From Stenotrophomonas maltophilia (lineage in GTDB: Bacteria > Pseudomonadota > Gammaproteobacteria > Xanthomonadales > Xanthomonadaceae), in contig NZ_QFHO01000016.1 in the NCBI RefSeq assembly GCF_004920835.1, forward strand, positions 1 through 64,000: a stretch of DNA of 64,000 nucleotides. Reading direction: 5' to 3'. Made by a program: the position numbers and the translations under genes. Shown here in pieces: positions 52,821-61,663 of the stretch (the first letter of the stretch is position 1; each line of letters begins with the position of its first letter). Below the pieces are notes generated by a model. It had not been told where the DNA came from. It made no database searches and was given only the letters and a program-made list of their open reading frames with translations.

Positions 52821-52849
52821 ATGCTACGCCGATGCCAGGTGACCTGCAA
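52821..52849 (-). promoter_or_regulatory. Promoter for ppnN leader
   Basis: TTGCAG (52849-52844), 17-base spacer, TAGCAT (52826-52821) on the minus strand. Good sigma-70 hexamers, right after the terminator of the TonB-dependent receptor gene. Confidence 0.6.
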
Positions 52850-52865
52850 GGACTTTCGCATGAAC

Positions 52866-52894
52866 GGAAAACGGCCGGGTTTCCCCGGCCGTTC
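52866..52894 (-). terminator. Terminator of the Oar-like receptor gene
   Basis: ACGGCCGGG / CCCGGCCGT with 4-base loop, then TTTTCCGTTC on the minus strand, 28 bases after the receptor stop. Confidence 0.85.
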
Positions 52895-52921
52895 TCACTC
52901 ACTGCTTCAGGCTCTGACGGA

Positions 52922-55900
52922 TCAGAACTTGTACTTCACGGTCAGCTGCATCGACCAGCGCGACACGGCGGTGTTGCCCTTGTCGTTGTTGTTTTCCTGG
53001 ATCGACGAGTTGTCGGTACGGCCGGTGAAGTTGTACAGGTACTTGCCGGTAGCCGGGTCGATACCCGAGTAGTTGGCAACGCGACGGGTGGCGTAGAAGC
53101 CGTAATCGTCGATCAAACCCCACTTCTTGTTGAGCAGATTGCCGACATTCATGATGTCCAGTGCGATCTCGCCCTTGTGGGTCTTCGCGAAGCCAGGGAA
53201 TTCCTGGCTGATGCGGACATCGAAGCTGTTGACCCACTTGGCGCGGTGCGCGTTAGCCGGGACCACGCTGCCACGGTAGGCATCGAGCTCCGGATTCTGC
53301 GCCAGCCATTCGAAGAACTTCTTCTCCATGTCGGCACCGCCAGTGAAGATCACGTCACCCGGACCCTTCGGCACGTAGAACAGATCGTTGGTACCTGCGC
53401 CGTCGCCGTTCACGTCGTTATAGAACACGTAGCTGTACGGACGACCCGAACGGCCTTCATAGAACAGGCCGACGCGGGTGGCATTGTCACCGAAGAAGTT
53501 GTGCTTCCACTCCAGGGTGCCGGTGATGCGGTCCTTGATCGCATAGCGCGAGTTGTACGCAACATTGTCGTTGGCGTTCAGGCTGAGCGTGTTGTTCCAG
53601 TTCGAGGTGTTCTGCGAGCTGGACAGCGGGCTCACTTCCTTCGCCTGGGTGTAGGTATAACCCAGCGACCAGCCCCAGTTCTCGGTCAGCGGCTTGGCCA
53701 GCGAGAACGTAGCCTGGGAACCACGCCCCTTGTCGGTGTTGCGCAGCAGGATCACGTCGCCGATATCGCTCGGACGGTTGACACGGTCACTCGGGCAGGT
53801 CTGATCGGTGGCGGTACAAGCACGGCCATTCTTCTGGCCAGCCTGCATGCCGTTCGAGCCAGCATTGGCACCGTTCATGCCGTAGTCGTTCCAGTACAGC
53901 GCACGACCGTCCTGACCAACCGAGCGGTTGGCGTTCGGGGTCATGACGTCCAGACGATCGAAGTACAGACCATCCTTGACCTTGGTGACCAGCAGCTCGG
54001 CCGACGCCACGATGCCGTACCACGGCAGTTCGTGATCAAAGGCCAGGTTGGCCTTCCACACCGACGGCAGGCGGGTACCGGGAGCGATCAGGTCGACGTT
54101 CTGACGTGCCGAAGCCAGCGACGGGTCCGGGATGAACGGATTGTCAGCATCGAAGCTGAAACCACCCGGATTGCGGGTCAGGTTGTACTCGGCGTAGTTC
54201 AGGCCGGTGTTCTGGTAAGCACCTGCCAGCCACACGTTCGGGGCAGCACCGCCGAACAGACCCACGCCACCGCGCAGCTGGGTCGGGCGGTCGCTATCGA
54301 AGGTGTAGTTGAAGCCGACGCGCGGCTGGAACAGCTTCTTGTCGACCAGCTTGGTGTTGTTGAAGCCGTACAGCTGCTCGATGCGCGGGTTGTACAGGCG
54401 CTGGGTGCTGAAGTCCGGCATGTCAACGCGGACACCGAACATCAGGCTCAGGTTGTAGTTGATCGCCCAGGTATCCTGGATGAACAGACCCGTGTTCTTC
54501 AGGTGGAACTTCGCCGGAATGTCATCCAGGCTGCCACCAGCACGCGGCACGCGCACCTGGTACGCGGACGGGGTGCCAGCTTCAAACGCAGCCAGGTTGG
54601 CGAACTCATACGCGCCGTACAGGTTGCGGCCGTAGAAGTTCATCAGGTCGTTGTCGGTGTAGTCAAAGCCGAACTTGACGGTGTGGTCACCGACGTACCA
54701 GGTACCGGCACCGAATGCGCTCAGTTCCTTCGACTCGACCAGGTTGGTGTGGGTGTTCTGCTCGGTACCGAGGTACAGCGAGTTGTTGTTGTCGAAGCGG
54801 ACGCGGATCTGCGGCAGGTGCGAAGCAGCAACACGGTTGGACGAGTAGTCCTTGTGCGAGACCTTGAATTCGGTGGAGAAGTTCTCGGACCAGTCACTGA
54901 ACAGTTCACCCATCCAGGTTTCATACTCGGTCGGCTGGGTGTACCAGAAGTCGCTCAGCGAAATTTCGCTGTTGCTGACCTTCGGGAAACGCACCACGTC
55001 CTGCTTCATCTTGTTGTAACGCAGGGCCGCACGGTGGTTCTCGTTGATGTTCCAGTCCAGCTTGACCGCGTACTCTTCGATCTCGGTCTTGTTGTTCAGC
55101 GCGCCTACGCCGCCGACCTGATAGCCAAGATCGGACATGCGCTTCTGAACGCGGGCGATATCAGCATCGCTGATGCCGCCAGCCTTGTTGTAGGGGCTTT
55201 CGCCAAGGCTGACGCCGCCACCGCTACGCTCGTACTTTTCGTAGTTGGTGAAGAAGAACAGCTTGTCCTTGACGATCGGGCCGCCGAAGGTCATGCCGTA
55301 GGTCTTCTCGTCCTTGAAGCCGTTGAAGTCCTGCTTGTCACCTTCCAGGCGCGAACGGACCATGTCCTTGTCGCGGTACGAACCGTACACGGTGCCGTGG
55401 AATTCATTGGTACCCGACTTGGTCACGGCGTTGATCACCGCACCGGTACCACCGGCGATGGTGGTGTCGTAGTTGGCCAGGTCGATGTTGATTTCCTGGA
55501 TGGCATCCATCGACACCGGCTGACGCTCGGTCGGCAGGTTGTTGGAGCCCAGGCCGAACGGATCGGAGGCGCTGATGCCGTCGATGCGGATGGCGTTGTA
55601 ACGGGTGTTCTGGCCACCGGCCGAGATCGCGCCGTCAGCCTTGCTGACCTGCGAGATGCGCGGGTCCAGGCGGATGTAGTCCTGGATGTTGCGGTTGGCC
55701 GACGGCAGCGCGTCCATCGTTTCGCGGGTCACGTTGGTGCCGCTGCCCATCTTGGTGGCGCTGAACAGGTCCAGTCCGCCGGCGGTGGCGACGACGTTCA
55801 CGGCGTCCAGGTTGGTGGCGGCCAAGTCGCCGCCGAGGCTGGCGTTGACCGTGTTGACCTGATTCAGGTTCAGGAAGACACCTTCTTCGGTCTTGGTGCC

Positions 55901-56170
55901 TTCACCAGACTTGGTGATGGTGATGGTGTACGGGCCACCCACGCGCAGGCCGCGCGCGTTGTAACGACCCGACGCATCGGTGGTAGCACGCGAAACAGTG
56001 CCCGACTCGGTGTGGGTGATGGTGACTTCAGCGCCGGCGACAGGCTGGCCTGCAGCGGACATGACCTGGCCACCGACACCGGCGGAGGTGCTCTGGGCGA
56101 AGGCAGGAGCGGCAGCAAGTGCAGCCACGAGACCAAGGGTAAGCTTGGACATCCGGAGTGGGTGAGTCAT
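52922..56170 (-). CDS. Oar-like TonB-dependent receptor
   Basis: Protein of 1082 aa from ATG 56170 (MTHPLRMSKLTLGLVAALA, signal peptide ending AFAQ). A carboxypeptidase-regulatory-like domain (GQPVAGAEVTITHTESGTVS) precedes a plug (NRNIQDYIRLDPRISQVSK) and a 22-strand barrel. The C-terminus is KYKF, with terminal Phe as in outer-membrane proteins. Oar proteins were first described in Myxococcus; relatives take up or anchor unknown large substrates. No transport partner adjoins. Leader holds GTGTTAA direct repeats. Confidence 0.88.
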   Translation of the reverse strand: MTHPLRMSKLTLGLVAALAAAPAFAQSTSAGVGGQVMSAAGQPVAGAEVTITHTESGTVSRATTDASGRYNARGLRVGGPYTITITKSGEGTKTEEGVFLNLNQVNTVNASLGGDLAATNLDAVNVVATAGGLDLFSATKMGSGTNVTRETMDALPSANRNIQDYIRLDPRISQVSKADGAISAGGQNTRYNAIRIDGISASDPFGLGSNNLPTERQPVSMDAIQEINIDLANYDTTIAGGTGAVINAVTKSGTNEFHGTVYGSYRDKDMVRSRLEGDKQDFNGFKDEKTYGMTFGGPIVKDKLFFFTNYEKYERSGGGVSLGESPYNKAGGISDADIARVQKRMSDLGYQVGGVGALNNKTEIEEYAVKLDWNINENHRAALRYNKMKQDVVRFPKVSNSEISLSDFWYTQPTEYETWMGELFSDWSENFSTEFKVSHKDYSSNRVAASHLPQIRVRFDNNNSLYLGTEQNTHTNLVESKELSAFGAGTWYVGDHTVKFGFDYTDNDLMNFYGRNLYGAYEFANLAAFEAGTPSAYQVRVPRAGGSLDDIPAKFHLKNTGLFIQDTWAINYNLSLMFGVRVDMPDFSTQRLYNPRIEQLYGFNNTKLVDKKLFQPRVGFNYTFDSDRPTQLRGGVGLFGGAAPNVWLAGAYQNTGLNYAEYNLTRNPGGFSFDADNPFIPDPSLASARQNVDLIAPGTRLPSVWKANLAFDHELPWYGIVASAELLVTKVKDGLYFDRLDVMTPNANRSVGQDGRALYWNDYGMNGANAGSNGMQAGQKNGRACTATDQTCPSDRVNRPSDIGDVILLRNTDKGRGSQATFSLAKPLTENWGWSLGYTYTQAKEVSPLSSSQNTSNWNNTLSLNANDNVAYNSRYAIKDRITGTLEWKHNFFGDNATRVGLFYEGRSGRPYSYVFYNDVNGDGAGTNDLFYVPKGPGDVIFTGGADMEKKFFEWLAQNPELDAYRGSVVPANAHRAKWVNSFDVRISQEFPGFAKTHKGEIALDIMNVGNLLNKKWGLIDDYGFYATRRVANYSGIDPATGKYLYNFTGRTDNSSIQENNNDKGNTAVSRWSMQLTVKYKF

Positions 56171-56274
56171 TTTTCGGTAGCCTCGATGCGAGTTGGCGAT
56201 GGCGGAAAAAAAGCGCATCCAAGCAGCCTTGCGGGCGGCTGTTCGGACATTTATCTGGGGTTCCCTACCGTGAA

Positions 56275-56286
56275 CGGCAGCTGCCG
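56275..56286. repeat. CGGCAGCTGCCG palindrome upstream of receptor
   Basis: Perfect 12-base palindrome in the receptor upstream region, 105 bases before the start codon. Could bind a regulator. Confidence 0.45.
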
Positions 56287-56292
56287 AAACGG

Positions 56293-56310
56293 TTAACACT
56301 AGATTAACAC
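56293..56310 (-). promoter_or_regulatory. GTGTTAA direct repeat in receptor promoter region
   Basis: GTGTTAATCTAGTGTTAA on the minus strand: two GTGTTAA units 11 bases apart, one helix turn, in an otherwise GC-rich stretch. Either a -10-like region or a binding site. Confidence 0.5.
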
Positions 56311-56400
56311 GCTACGCCTTGGATGTGACGGTTGTGCGACAAACGGCACCGGATCGCAACGCAATCGTGACGGGTTCTTCACTCCGCCTTTCCCCGGGAC

Positions 56401-57177
56401 TTACTCGACCGGGCTCATTCCACTGGCGTCAAGGACCCGCCCGCGCCACGCGCTCCCCGCGCTGGACAGGAGGGTCACGGCCGCCGCCGCGGCTGCTTCA
56501 GGGCCCTGGGCGGCCGGGTCCTGGTCAACGGAATAGGCCCGGGCACGCAGCGCCGTGCGCAGCGGGCCGGGATACAGGCCGCTGACCCGCACCGGGCTGC
56601 GGCCGAGTTCGTCGTGCAGGCTGGCGATCAGGCCGCGCAGGCCATGCTGGGCCACGCCGTATCCGCCCCAGTAGGCCTGCCCGACCCGTTCCGGCGCATC
56701 GACAGCAAACACCAGCGCTGCATCTTCGCGCTGTCGCAGCAGCGGCAGGCAGGCCTGGGCCAGCCAGGCTGGGGCGGTCAAGGTGACATGGACGGCGCGG
56801 GCGAAGCTGGCCGGATCGGCCAGCTCGAACGGGGTCAGGCCCGGGAAGTGGGCGGCGCAGACCAGCAGGCCGTCCAGGCGACCCAACTCGCGCCGCAGGG
56901 CCTGGGCCAGCTCGGCATAGTCATCGGGGCCGGCTCCCTCAAGGTCCAGCGGGTAGAGCAGAGGCTCCGGACCGACGGCCTGGACCTGCGCATAGACGCG
57001 ATCCAGCCGGCGCGGCTTGCGCCCCATCAGGACGACAGTGGCCCCGGCGGCGGCCGCTGCGACCGCTGCGGCACTGCCCAGCCCGCCACCGGCACCGGCA
57101 ACCAGCACCACGCGGTCCTGCAACGGGCGGCCATCGAGCGCCCCGTCAGTCGGTGACGTCGATGGCCAGGCACTCAT
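56401..57177 (-). CDS. SDR-family oxidoreductase (YciK-like)
   Basis: Protein of 258 aa from ATG 57177. N-terminal cofactor motif VVLVAGAGGGLGSA (GxxxGxG), YGVAQHGLRGL in place of the usual YxxxK (Tyr kept, Lys replaced by His-Gly context), and SGLYPGPLRTALR. The missing Lys makes classical catalysis doubtful. Overlaps the glutaredoxin gene by 4 bases, so the two are coupled. Confidence 0.8.
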   Translation of the reverse strand: MSAWPSTSPTDGALDGRPLQDRVVLVAGAGGGLGSAAAVAAAAAGATVVLMGRKPRRLDRVYAQVQAVGPEPLLYPLDLEGAGPDDYAELAQALRRELGRLDGLLVCAAHFPGLTPFELADPASFARAVHVTLTAPAWLAQACLPLLRQREDAALVFAVDAPERVGQAYWGGYGVAQHGLRGLIASLHDELGRSPVRVSGLYPGPLRTALRARAYSVDQDPAAQGPEAAAAAAVTLLSSAGSAWRGRVLDASGMSPVE

Positions 57178-57494
57178 CCCTGGGTCGCCTCTTCGACGAT
57201 GCGCTTCAGCTCGCCGGCTTCGAACAGTTCCATGACGATGTCGCAGCCGCCGATCAACTCGCCGTTGATGAACAGTTGCGGGAAGGTCGGCAGATTGGAG
57301 AAGCGCGGCAGATTGGCGCGGATCTCCGGCTCTTCCAGCACGTTGACGGTGCGCAGGGTGACGGCGCCGGCAGCCATCAACGCCTGTACGGCGCGGCTGG
57401 AGAAGCCACACATCGGGTATTGCGGGGTGCCCTTCATGAACAAGACGAGCGGGTAACGATCGACCTCGGCCTGGATTTGCTGCATTACCGCCAC
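57174..57494 (-). CDS. grxD: Monothiol glutaredoxin (Grx4 family)
   Basis: CGFS active site in MKGTPQYPMCGFSSRAVQAL, glutathione-binding TFPQLFINGELIGGCDIVMEL. These proteins form 2Fe-2S dimers with glutathione and pass clusters on. The start is uncertain: GTG 57494 has AGGAG at ideal spacing (106 aa), while ATG 57521 (115 aa) and ATG 57485 are also open. Confidence 0.9.
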   Translation of the reverse strand: MAVMQQIQAEVDRYPLVLFMKGTPQYPMCGFSSRAVQALMAAGAVTLRTVNVLEEPEIRANLPRFSNLPTFPQLFINGELIGGCDIVMELFEAGELKRIVEEATQG

Positions 57495-57613
57495 AACCAC
57501 ACTCCTTGCTTCGCCGGACAAACCGACCGCGATGGTCGGCTAGACTGCCCAAGGTAGCCGCCATTGTAAGCCGATGGAACCGGCTGCCGCCGCCCCCTGC
57601 CACGAACCTGTCC

Positions 57614-58192
57614 ATGCCCGTCGAATTGCCTGCCCTGCCCTACCTCTCTGGCTCCCTGCTGCCGCACCTGTCCGCGCAGACCGTGGAACTGCACCACGGC
57701 CGCCACCATCGCGCCTATGTCGATGCGGTCAATGCCGGCATTCTCGGCACCGAGTGGGAGGAGGCGTCACTGGAAGAGATCGTCCGCCACACCCAGGGCA
57801 GACTGTTCGACGCTGCGGCCCAGGCGTGGAACCACGGCTTCTACTGGCAATGCCTGCGCCCACGCGGCGGTGGCGAGCCACAGGGCCGGCTGGGCGAGCT
57901 GGTCAAGCGCCAGTTTGGCGACACGCAGCGCCTGCGCGAGGAGTTCAACCGTACCGCGCTGGGGCTGTTCGGCTCAGGCTGGGTGTGGCTGGTGCAGCAT
58001 CCCGGCGGCCAGCTGGGCATCCAGGCCACCCGCAATGCCGGCACGCCGCTGACCGGCGAGAGTACGCCACTGCTGTGCTGCGATGTGTGGGAACACGCCT
58101 ACTACACCGACTACCAGAATGATCGCGCGCGATACCTGGAGGCGTTCTGGCAGATGGTCAACTGGGAATTCGCCGAAAGCCAGCTGCGCTGA
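57614..58192 (+). CDS. sodB: Iron/manganese superoxide dismutase
   Basis: Protein of 192 aa (MPVELPALPYLSGSL). Metal ligands are in place: His27 (VELHHGRHHRAYV), His in AWNHGFYWQCL, Asp and His in CDVWEHAYYTDYQN. The AWNHGFYW and GSGWVWLV contexts favour the iron type. Cytoplasmic; converts superoxide to peroxide and oxygen. Divergent from the glutaredoxin gene. Confidence 0.92.
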   Translation: MPVELPALPYLSGSLLPHLSAQTVELHHGRHHRAYVDAVNAGILGTEWEEASLEEIVRHTQGRLFDAAAQAWNHGFYWQCLRPRGGGEPQGRLGELVKRQFGDTQRLREEFNRTALGLFGSGWVWLVQHPGGQLGIQATRNAGTPLTGESTPLLCCDVWEHAYYTDYQNDRARYLEAFWQMVNWEFAESQLR

Positions 58193-58199
58193 AGACATC

Positions 58200-58260
58200 C
58201 GCCGGGCATGGCCCGGCGCTACCACACCCATCCCGGTAGCGCCGGGCCATGCCCGGCGAC
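58200..58260. repeat. SMAG-type repeat pair, GCGCCGGGC class
   Basis: CGCCGGGCATGGCCCGGCGCTAC (58200-58222) and GTAGCGCCGGGCCATGCCCGGCGAC (58236-58260) are the same GTAG-headed element in opposite orientation. Lies between the sodB and CMD genes. Same class as the element at 63087. Confidence 0.8.
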
Positions 58261-58269
58261 ACGTGGACC

Positions 58270-58611
58270 TCACGCGCTCTCGTGCGCGGCCACGGCATCC
58301 ATCACCCGCGCCGAGTAGACCAGCGCTGCACCGGCATTGAGCGACACCGCCACGCCCAGCGCTTCGGCGATTTCCTCGCGGCTGGCGCCGTGCTTCAGCG
58401 CAGCATCCACGTGCACGGTGATGCAGCCATCACAGCGGGTGGTGACCGCCACCGCCAGCGCGATCAGCTCGCGGGTCTTGGCATCGAGATGGTGGGTCTG
58501 CGCGCCGGCATTGGCCAGCGTCGCGTAGCCCTTGACCGTATCCGGTGAAAGCTTGCCGATCTCGCCGATGCGGCCCTTCAGTTCCTTGCGGTAGGCATTC
58601 CAGTCGAGCAT
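58270..58611 (-). CDS. Carboxymuconolactone decarboxylase/AhpD-family protein
   Basis: Protein of 113 aa. The AhpD-core motif is intact: CDGCITVHVDAA (CxxC followed by His) preceded by TRELIALAVAV. Likely a peroxidase-linked thiol protein rather than a true decarboxylase. Near sodB and the glutaredoxin gene, consistent with a small oxidative-stress neighbourhood. Confidence 0.88.
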   Translation of the reverse strand: MLDWNAYRKELKGRIGEIGKLSPDTVKGYATLANAGAQTHHLDAKTRELIALAVAVTTRCDGCITVHVDAALKHGASREEIAEALGVAVSLNAGAALVYSARVMDAVAAHESA

Positions 58612-58723
58612 GGGGATGAGTCCTGTGAAAGGAGCTCCACGCTACCACCGGGAATGTTGCGCCGATGCCTGCACCGGCGCGCCACAGCGTTGCATTGCCG
58701 GCCAGCGGCCGGCACTACCCTCC

Positions 58724-59872
58724 TCAGCGATTGCGCAGCGCGTGTACCGCCGGTGCCACCTGGGCCTGGCGGTCCAGCTCCAGGCCGACCTGCTCCAGCG
58801 CATCGGCCAGCGCATCGGCATCATCGTCGCGCAAGGTGGCGTGGCCAACCTTGCGGCCATCGCGCGCTTCCTTCCCGTAGTCGTGCCAGTGGCCGCTGGC
58901 CTGGGCCAGCACCGGCAACGGGTCGGGCATCGCGCCCAGCCAGTTCAGCATGCAGGCATGGCCGAGCATGCGGGTGCTGCCCAGCGGCAGGCCGAGCACC
59001 GCGCGCAGGTGGTTCTCGAACTGCGAAGTTTCACTGCCTTCGATGGTCCAGTGGCCGGAGTTGTGCACGCGCGGTGCCATCTCGTTGGCCAGCAGTTCGC
59101 CATCGCGGCAGAACAGCTCCAGCGCGAACACACCGACATACTGCAGGTGCTCCGCGATGCGGCGCGCATAGCCGATCGCGGCCTCATGCTCGGCGGCCGA
59201 CAGCACGGCCGGGGCCACGCTGGCCGACAGCACCCCGTCGACGTGCCAGTTACCGGTGACCGGCCAGGCCTGGAAGCTGCCATCGCGGCCACGCACGGCA
59301 ACCACACTGACCTCGCGCTGGAAGGCCACGAAGCCCTCCAGGATCAGGCCAGTGCGTTCGACCTGGGCGCCCAGCGCATCCCATGCCGCGTCGATGTCGG
59401 CTTCGCTGCGCAGGCGGAACTGGCCCTTGCCGTCATAGCCGAGGCGGCGCGTCTTGAGAATGCACGGCAGGCCGAACTCGGCGGCCTTCGCGGCCAGCTC
59501 GTCACGGCTGCGGATGTCGGCAAAGGCCGGCAGCGGGATGCCCAGCTGCTGGAACAGGGTCTTCTCACTCAGCCGGTCCTGGGCCACGGCCAGTGCGGCC
59601 GGCGGCGGGTAGACCGGCACGCGATCAGCCAGGAACTGCGCGCTGTCGGCAGGCACGTTCTCGAAATCGAAGGTGACCACATCGACCCTGGCGGCGAAGT
59701 CCGCCAGAGCCTGGCGGTCGTCAAACGCGCCGACGGTGAGCGGCGCCAGCGGGCCACTGCAGGCGTCGGCCGCCGGGTCATACAGTTCGAAGCGCAGTCC
59801 CAGCGGCGCACCAGCCAGAACCATCATGCGGGCGAGCTGGCCGCCGCCCAGGATGCCGACGGTCAAGCTCAT
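58724..59872 (-). CDS. purK: N5-carboxyaminoimidazole ribonucleotide synthase
   Basis: Protein of 382 aa. ATP-grasp enzyme: N-terminal [12 protein letters not shown], then [18 protein letters not shown] and the metal-binding [22 protein letters not shown]. Carboxylates AIR with ATP and bicarbonate in purine synthesis. Overlaps purE by 4 bases. Confidence 0.95.
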   Translation of the reverse strand: MSLTVGILGGGQLARMMVLAGAPLGLRFELYDPAADACSGPLAPLTVGAFDDRQALADFAARVDVVTFDFENVPADSAQFLADRVPVYPPPAALAVAQDRLSEKTLFQQLGIPLPAFADIRSRDELAAKAAEFGLPCILKTRRLGYDGKGQFRLRSEADIDAAWDALGAQVERTGLILEGFVAFQREVSVVAVRGRDGSFQAWPVTGNWHVDGVLSASVAPAVLSAAEHEAAIGYARRIAEHLQYVGVFALELFCRDGELLANEMAPRVHNSGHWTIEGSETSQFENHLRAVLGLPLGSTRMLGHACMLNWLGAMPDPLPVLAQASGHWHDYGKEARDGRKVGHATLRDDDADALADALEQVGLELDRQAQVAPAVHALRNR

Positions 59873-60372
59873 TGGCGCGGATCGTCGTGGGCCATCACGT
59901 CTTCGGTCTGGCGTGCGCGGAACGCGTCAAGCGCCTGGCCGATCGCCGGCTGGTCGCTGGCCAGCATCGCGGCGGCGAACAGGGCGGCGTTCGAGGCACC
60001 TGCATTGCCGATGGCGAAGGTGGCGACCGGGATGCCGGCCGGCATCTGCACGATCGACAGCAGCGAATCCATGCCGTTGAGGGCCTTGGACTGCACGGGC
60101 ACGCCCAGCACCGGCACCGCGGTCTTGGCCGCGATCATGCCCGGCAGGTGCGCGGCCCCGCCGGCACCGGCGATGATCGCGCGCAGACCACGCGGGCCCG
60201 CCTGCTCGGCGTAACTGAACAACACATCCGGCGTCCGATGGGCGGACACCACCTTCACTTCGAACGGAACACCCAGGGCTTCAAGCTTCTGGGCGGCGTG
60301 CTGCATGGTTTCCCAGTCGGAGCGGGAACCCATGACGATGCCGACAAGCGGCGCGATCGGGTTGGGGGTCAT
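59869..60372 (-). CDS. purE: N5-carboxyaminoimidazole ribonucleotide mutase
   Basis: Protein of 167 aa. [14 protein letters not shown] and [18 protein letters not shown] are the class I PurE signatures, and [20 protein letters not shown] lies at the active site. Converts N5-CAIR to CAIR for PurK. First gene of the pair. Confidence 0.96.
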   Translation of the reverse strand: MTPNPIAPLVGIVMGSRSDWETMQHAAQKLEALGVPFEVKVVSAHRTPDVLFSYAEQAGPRGLRAIIAGAGGAAHLPGMIAAKTAVPVLGVPVQSKALNGMDSLLSIVQMPAGIPVATFAIGNAGASNAALFAAAMLASDQPAIGQALDAFRARQTEDVMAHDDPRQ

Positions 60373-60430
60373 TGGCCGTCACCTGCCTTAAAGACGTATT
60401 CTAGCCATCTTCCACGCAAGACGAAGAACC

Positions 60431-60700
60431 ATGGATCGCAAGCTGCTCGACCTGCTGGTGTCGCCGGACACCCGCCAGCCCCTGTCCCTGCTGGATGGCA
60501 AGGGCCTGGAAGCCCTCAACAAGGCCATTTCCACCGGCGCGGTGAACAAGGCCGATGGCAACCCGCTGGCGCAGCCGCTGCGCGAGGCGCTGGTCACCCG
60601 CGACCGCAAGCAGGTGTTCCGCGTCGACGATGGCATCCCGGTACTGCTGGCCGAGGAAGCCATCCCCACCGCGCAGATCGCCGACTTCCCGGCCGCATGA
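60431..60700 (+). CDS. Trm112-like protein without cysteines
   Basis: Protein of 89 aa (MDRKLLDLLVSPDTRQPL). It has the Trm112 layout (LLDLLVSP.. and DGIPVLLAEEA) but no Cys, so the zinc-binding CPxCKG motif is lost. Longer than the usual 60 aa. Ends inside the nadC start (ATGA), so translationally coupled to it. Confidence 0.82.
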   Translation: MDRKLLDLLVSPDTRQPLSLLDGKGLEALNKAISTGAVNKADGNPLAQPLREALVTRDRKQVFRVDDGIPVLLAEEAIPTAQIADFPAA

Positions 60701-61548
60701 GCACGCTGCCGACGCCGGATGCGGCCGTGGTCGCCGCCGATGTCGCGCGTGCGCTGGCCGAGGACCTCGGCAGCGGCGACGTCACCGCCGCCCTGTTGCC
60801 TGACCAGGCCGACAGCGCCTATCTGCTGTGCAAGCAGGATGCGGTGATCGCCGGCCGCCCCTGGTTCGACGCCACCCATCGTGCACTCGACCCCGACGTG
60901 CGCATTGAATGGCGCGTTGCCGACGGCGATGCAGTCACCGCCGGCACTGTACTGGCCCTGCTGCATGGCCGCAGCCGCAGCCTGGTCAGCGCCGAGCGCA
61001 CCTCGCTGAATTTCCTGCAGACGCTGTCCGCCACCGCCACCACCACCGCCCGCTACGTGGCGGCCGTGGAAGGCACCGGCACGCGCATCCTCGACACCCG
61101 CAAGACGCTGCCCGGCCTGCGCCTGGCGCAGAAGTACGCAGTGCGCTGCGGCGGTGGCGAGAATCACCGCTTCGGCCTGTACGACACGGTGATGCTGAAG
61201 GAAAACCACATCCGTGCCGCCGGTTCGCTGGCTGCCGCCGTGGCGGCTGCACGCCGGCAATGGCCGCAGCTGCCGCTGGTGGTCGAGGTCGAGGATCTGG
61301 AGCAGTTGCGGCAGGCACTGGAAGCCGGCTGCGAACGCATCCTGCTGGATGACTTCAGTCCCGATCTGCGCCGCGAGGCGGTGCGCATTACGGCGGGACG
61401 CATTCCGCTTGAGGTCTCCGGCAGCGTCGGCCTGGGTGGCCTGCGTTCGATCGCCGAAGACGGCGTGGACTGCATCTCGATCGGTGGACTGACCAAGCAC
61501 GTGCAAGCGATTGATCTGTCGCTGAAGCTGGGCCCGCCGCCGGGCTGA
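60697..61548 (+). CDS. nadC: Nicotinate-nucleotide pyrophosphorylase (carboxylating)
   Basis: Protein of 283 aa. RTSLNFLQTLSATATTTARY, RILDTRKTLPGLRLAQKYAV, GGGENHRFGLYDTVMLKENH and VSGSVGLGGLRSIAEDGVD are the QPRTase signatures. Converts quinolinate and PRPP to nicotinate mononucleotide and CO2 in NAD synthesis. Confidence 0.96.
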   Translation: MSTLPTPDAAVVAADVARALAEDLGSGDVTAALLPDQADSAYLLCKQDAVIAGRPWFDATHRALDPDVRIEWRVADGDAVTAGTVLALLHGRSRSLVSAERTSLNFLQTLSATATTTARYVAAVEGTGTRILDTRKTLPGLRLAQKYAVRCGGGENHRFGLYDTVMLKENHIRAAGSLAAAVAAARRQWPQLPLVVEVEDLEQLRQALEAGCERILLDDFSPDLRREAVRITAGRIPLEVSGSVGLGGLRSIAEDGVDCISIGGLTKHVQAIDLSLKLGPPPG

Positions 61549-61558
61549 GGCCGGGGCT

Positions 61559-61599
61559 GGGGTCAGATCCCTTTTCCTCGGGAAAAGGGATCTGCCCCC
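61559..61599. repeat. GGGGTC palindromic repeat, copy 3
   Basis: GGGGTCAGATCCCTTTTCC, loop TCG, GGAAAAGGGATCTG and CCCCC: 14 paired bases plus the outer G/C run. Downstream of nadC. Long perfect stem, so it could also terminate nadC. Confidence 0.75.
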
Positions 61600-61663
61600 G
61601 ATCTCACACCCGGCGTTCACGACGGCACTGCGACGCTGCGGCCATCCCCCACAGGAGCCGCGC

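Noticed and set aside
52754..56296. 1180-codon open frame on the plus strand, antisense to the Oar-like receptor
   Set aside because: High-GC codon usage of the receptor leaves the opposite frame open. The translation (many HH, QAQ, VVV runs) has no domain and no ribosome-binding site, while the minus strand has a clear signal peptide, plug and terminal Phe.
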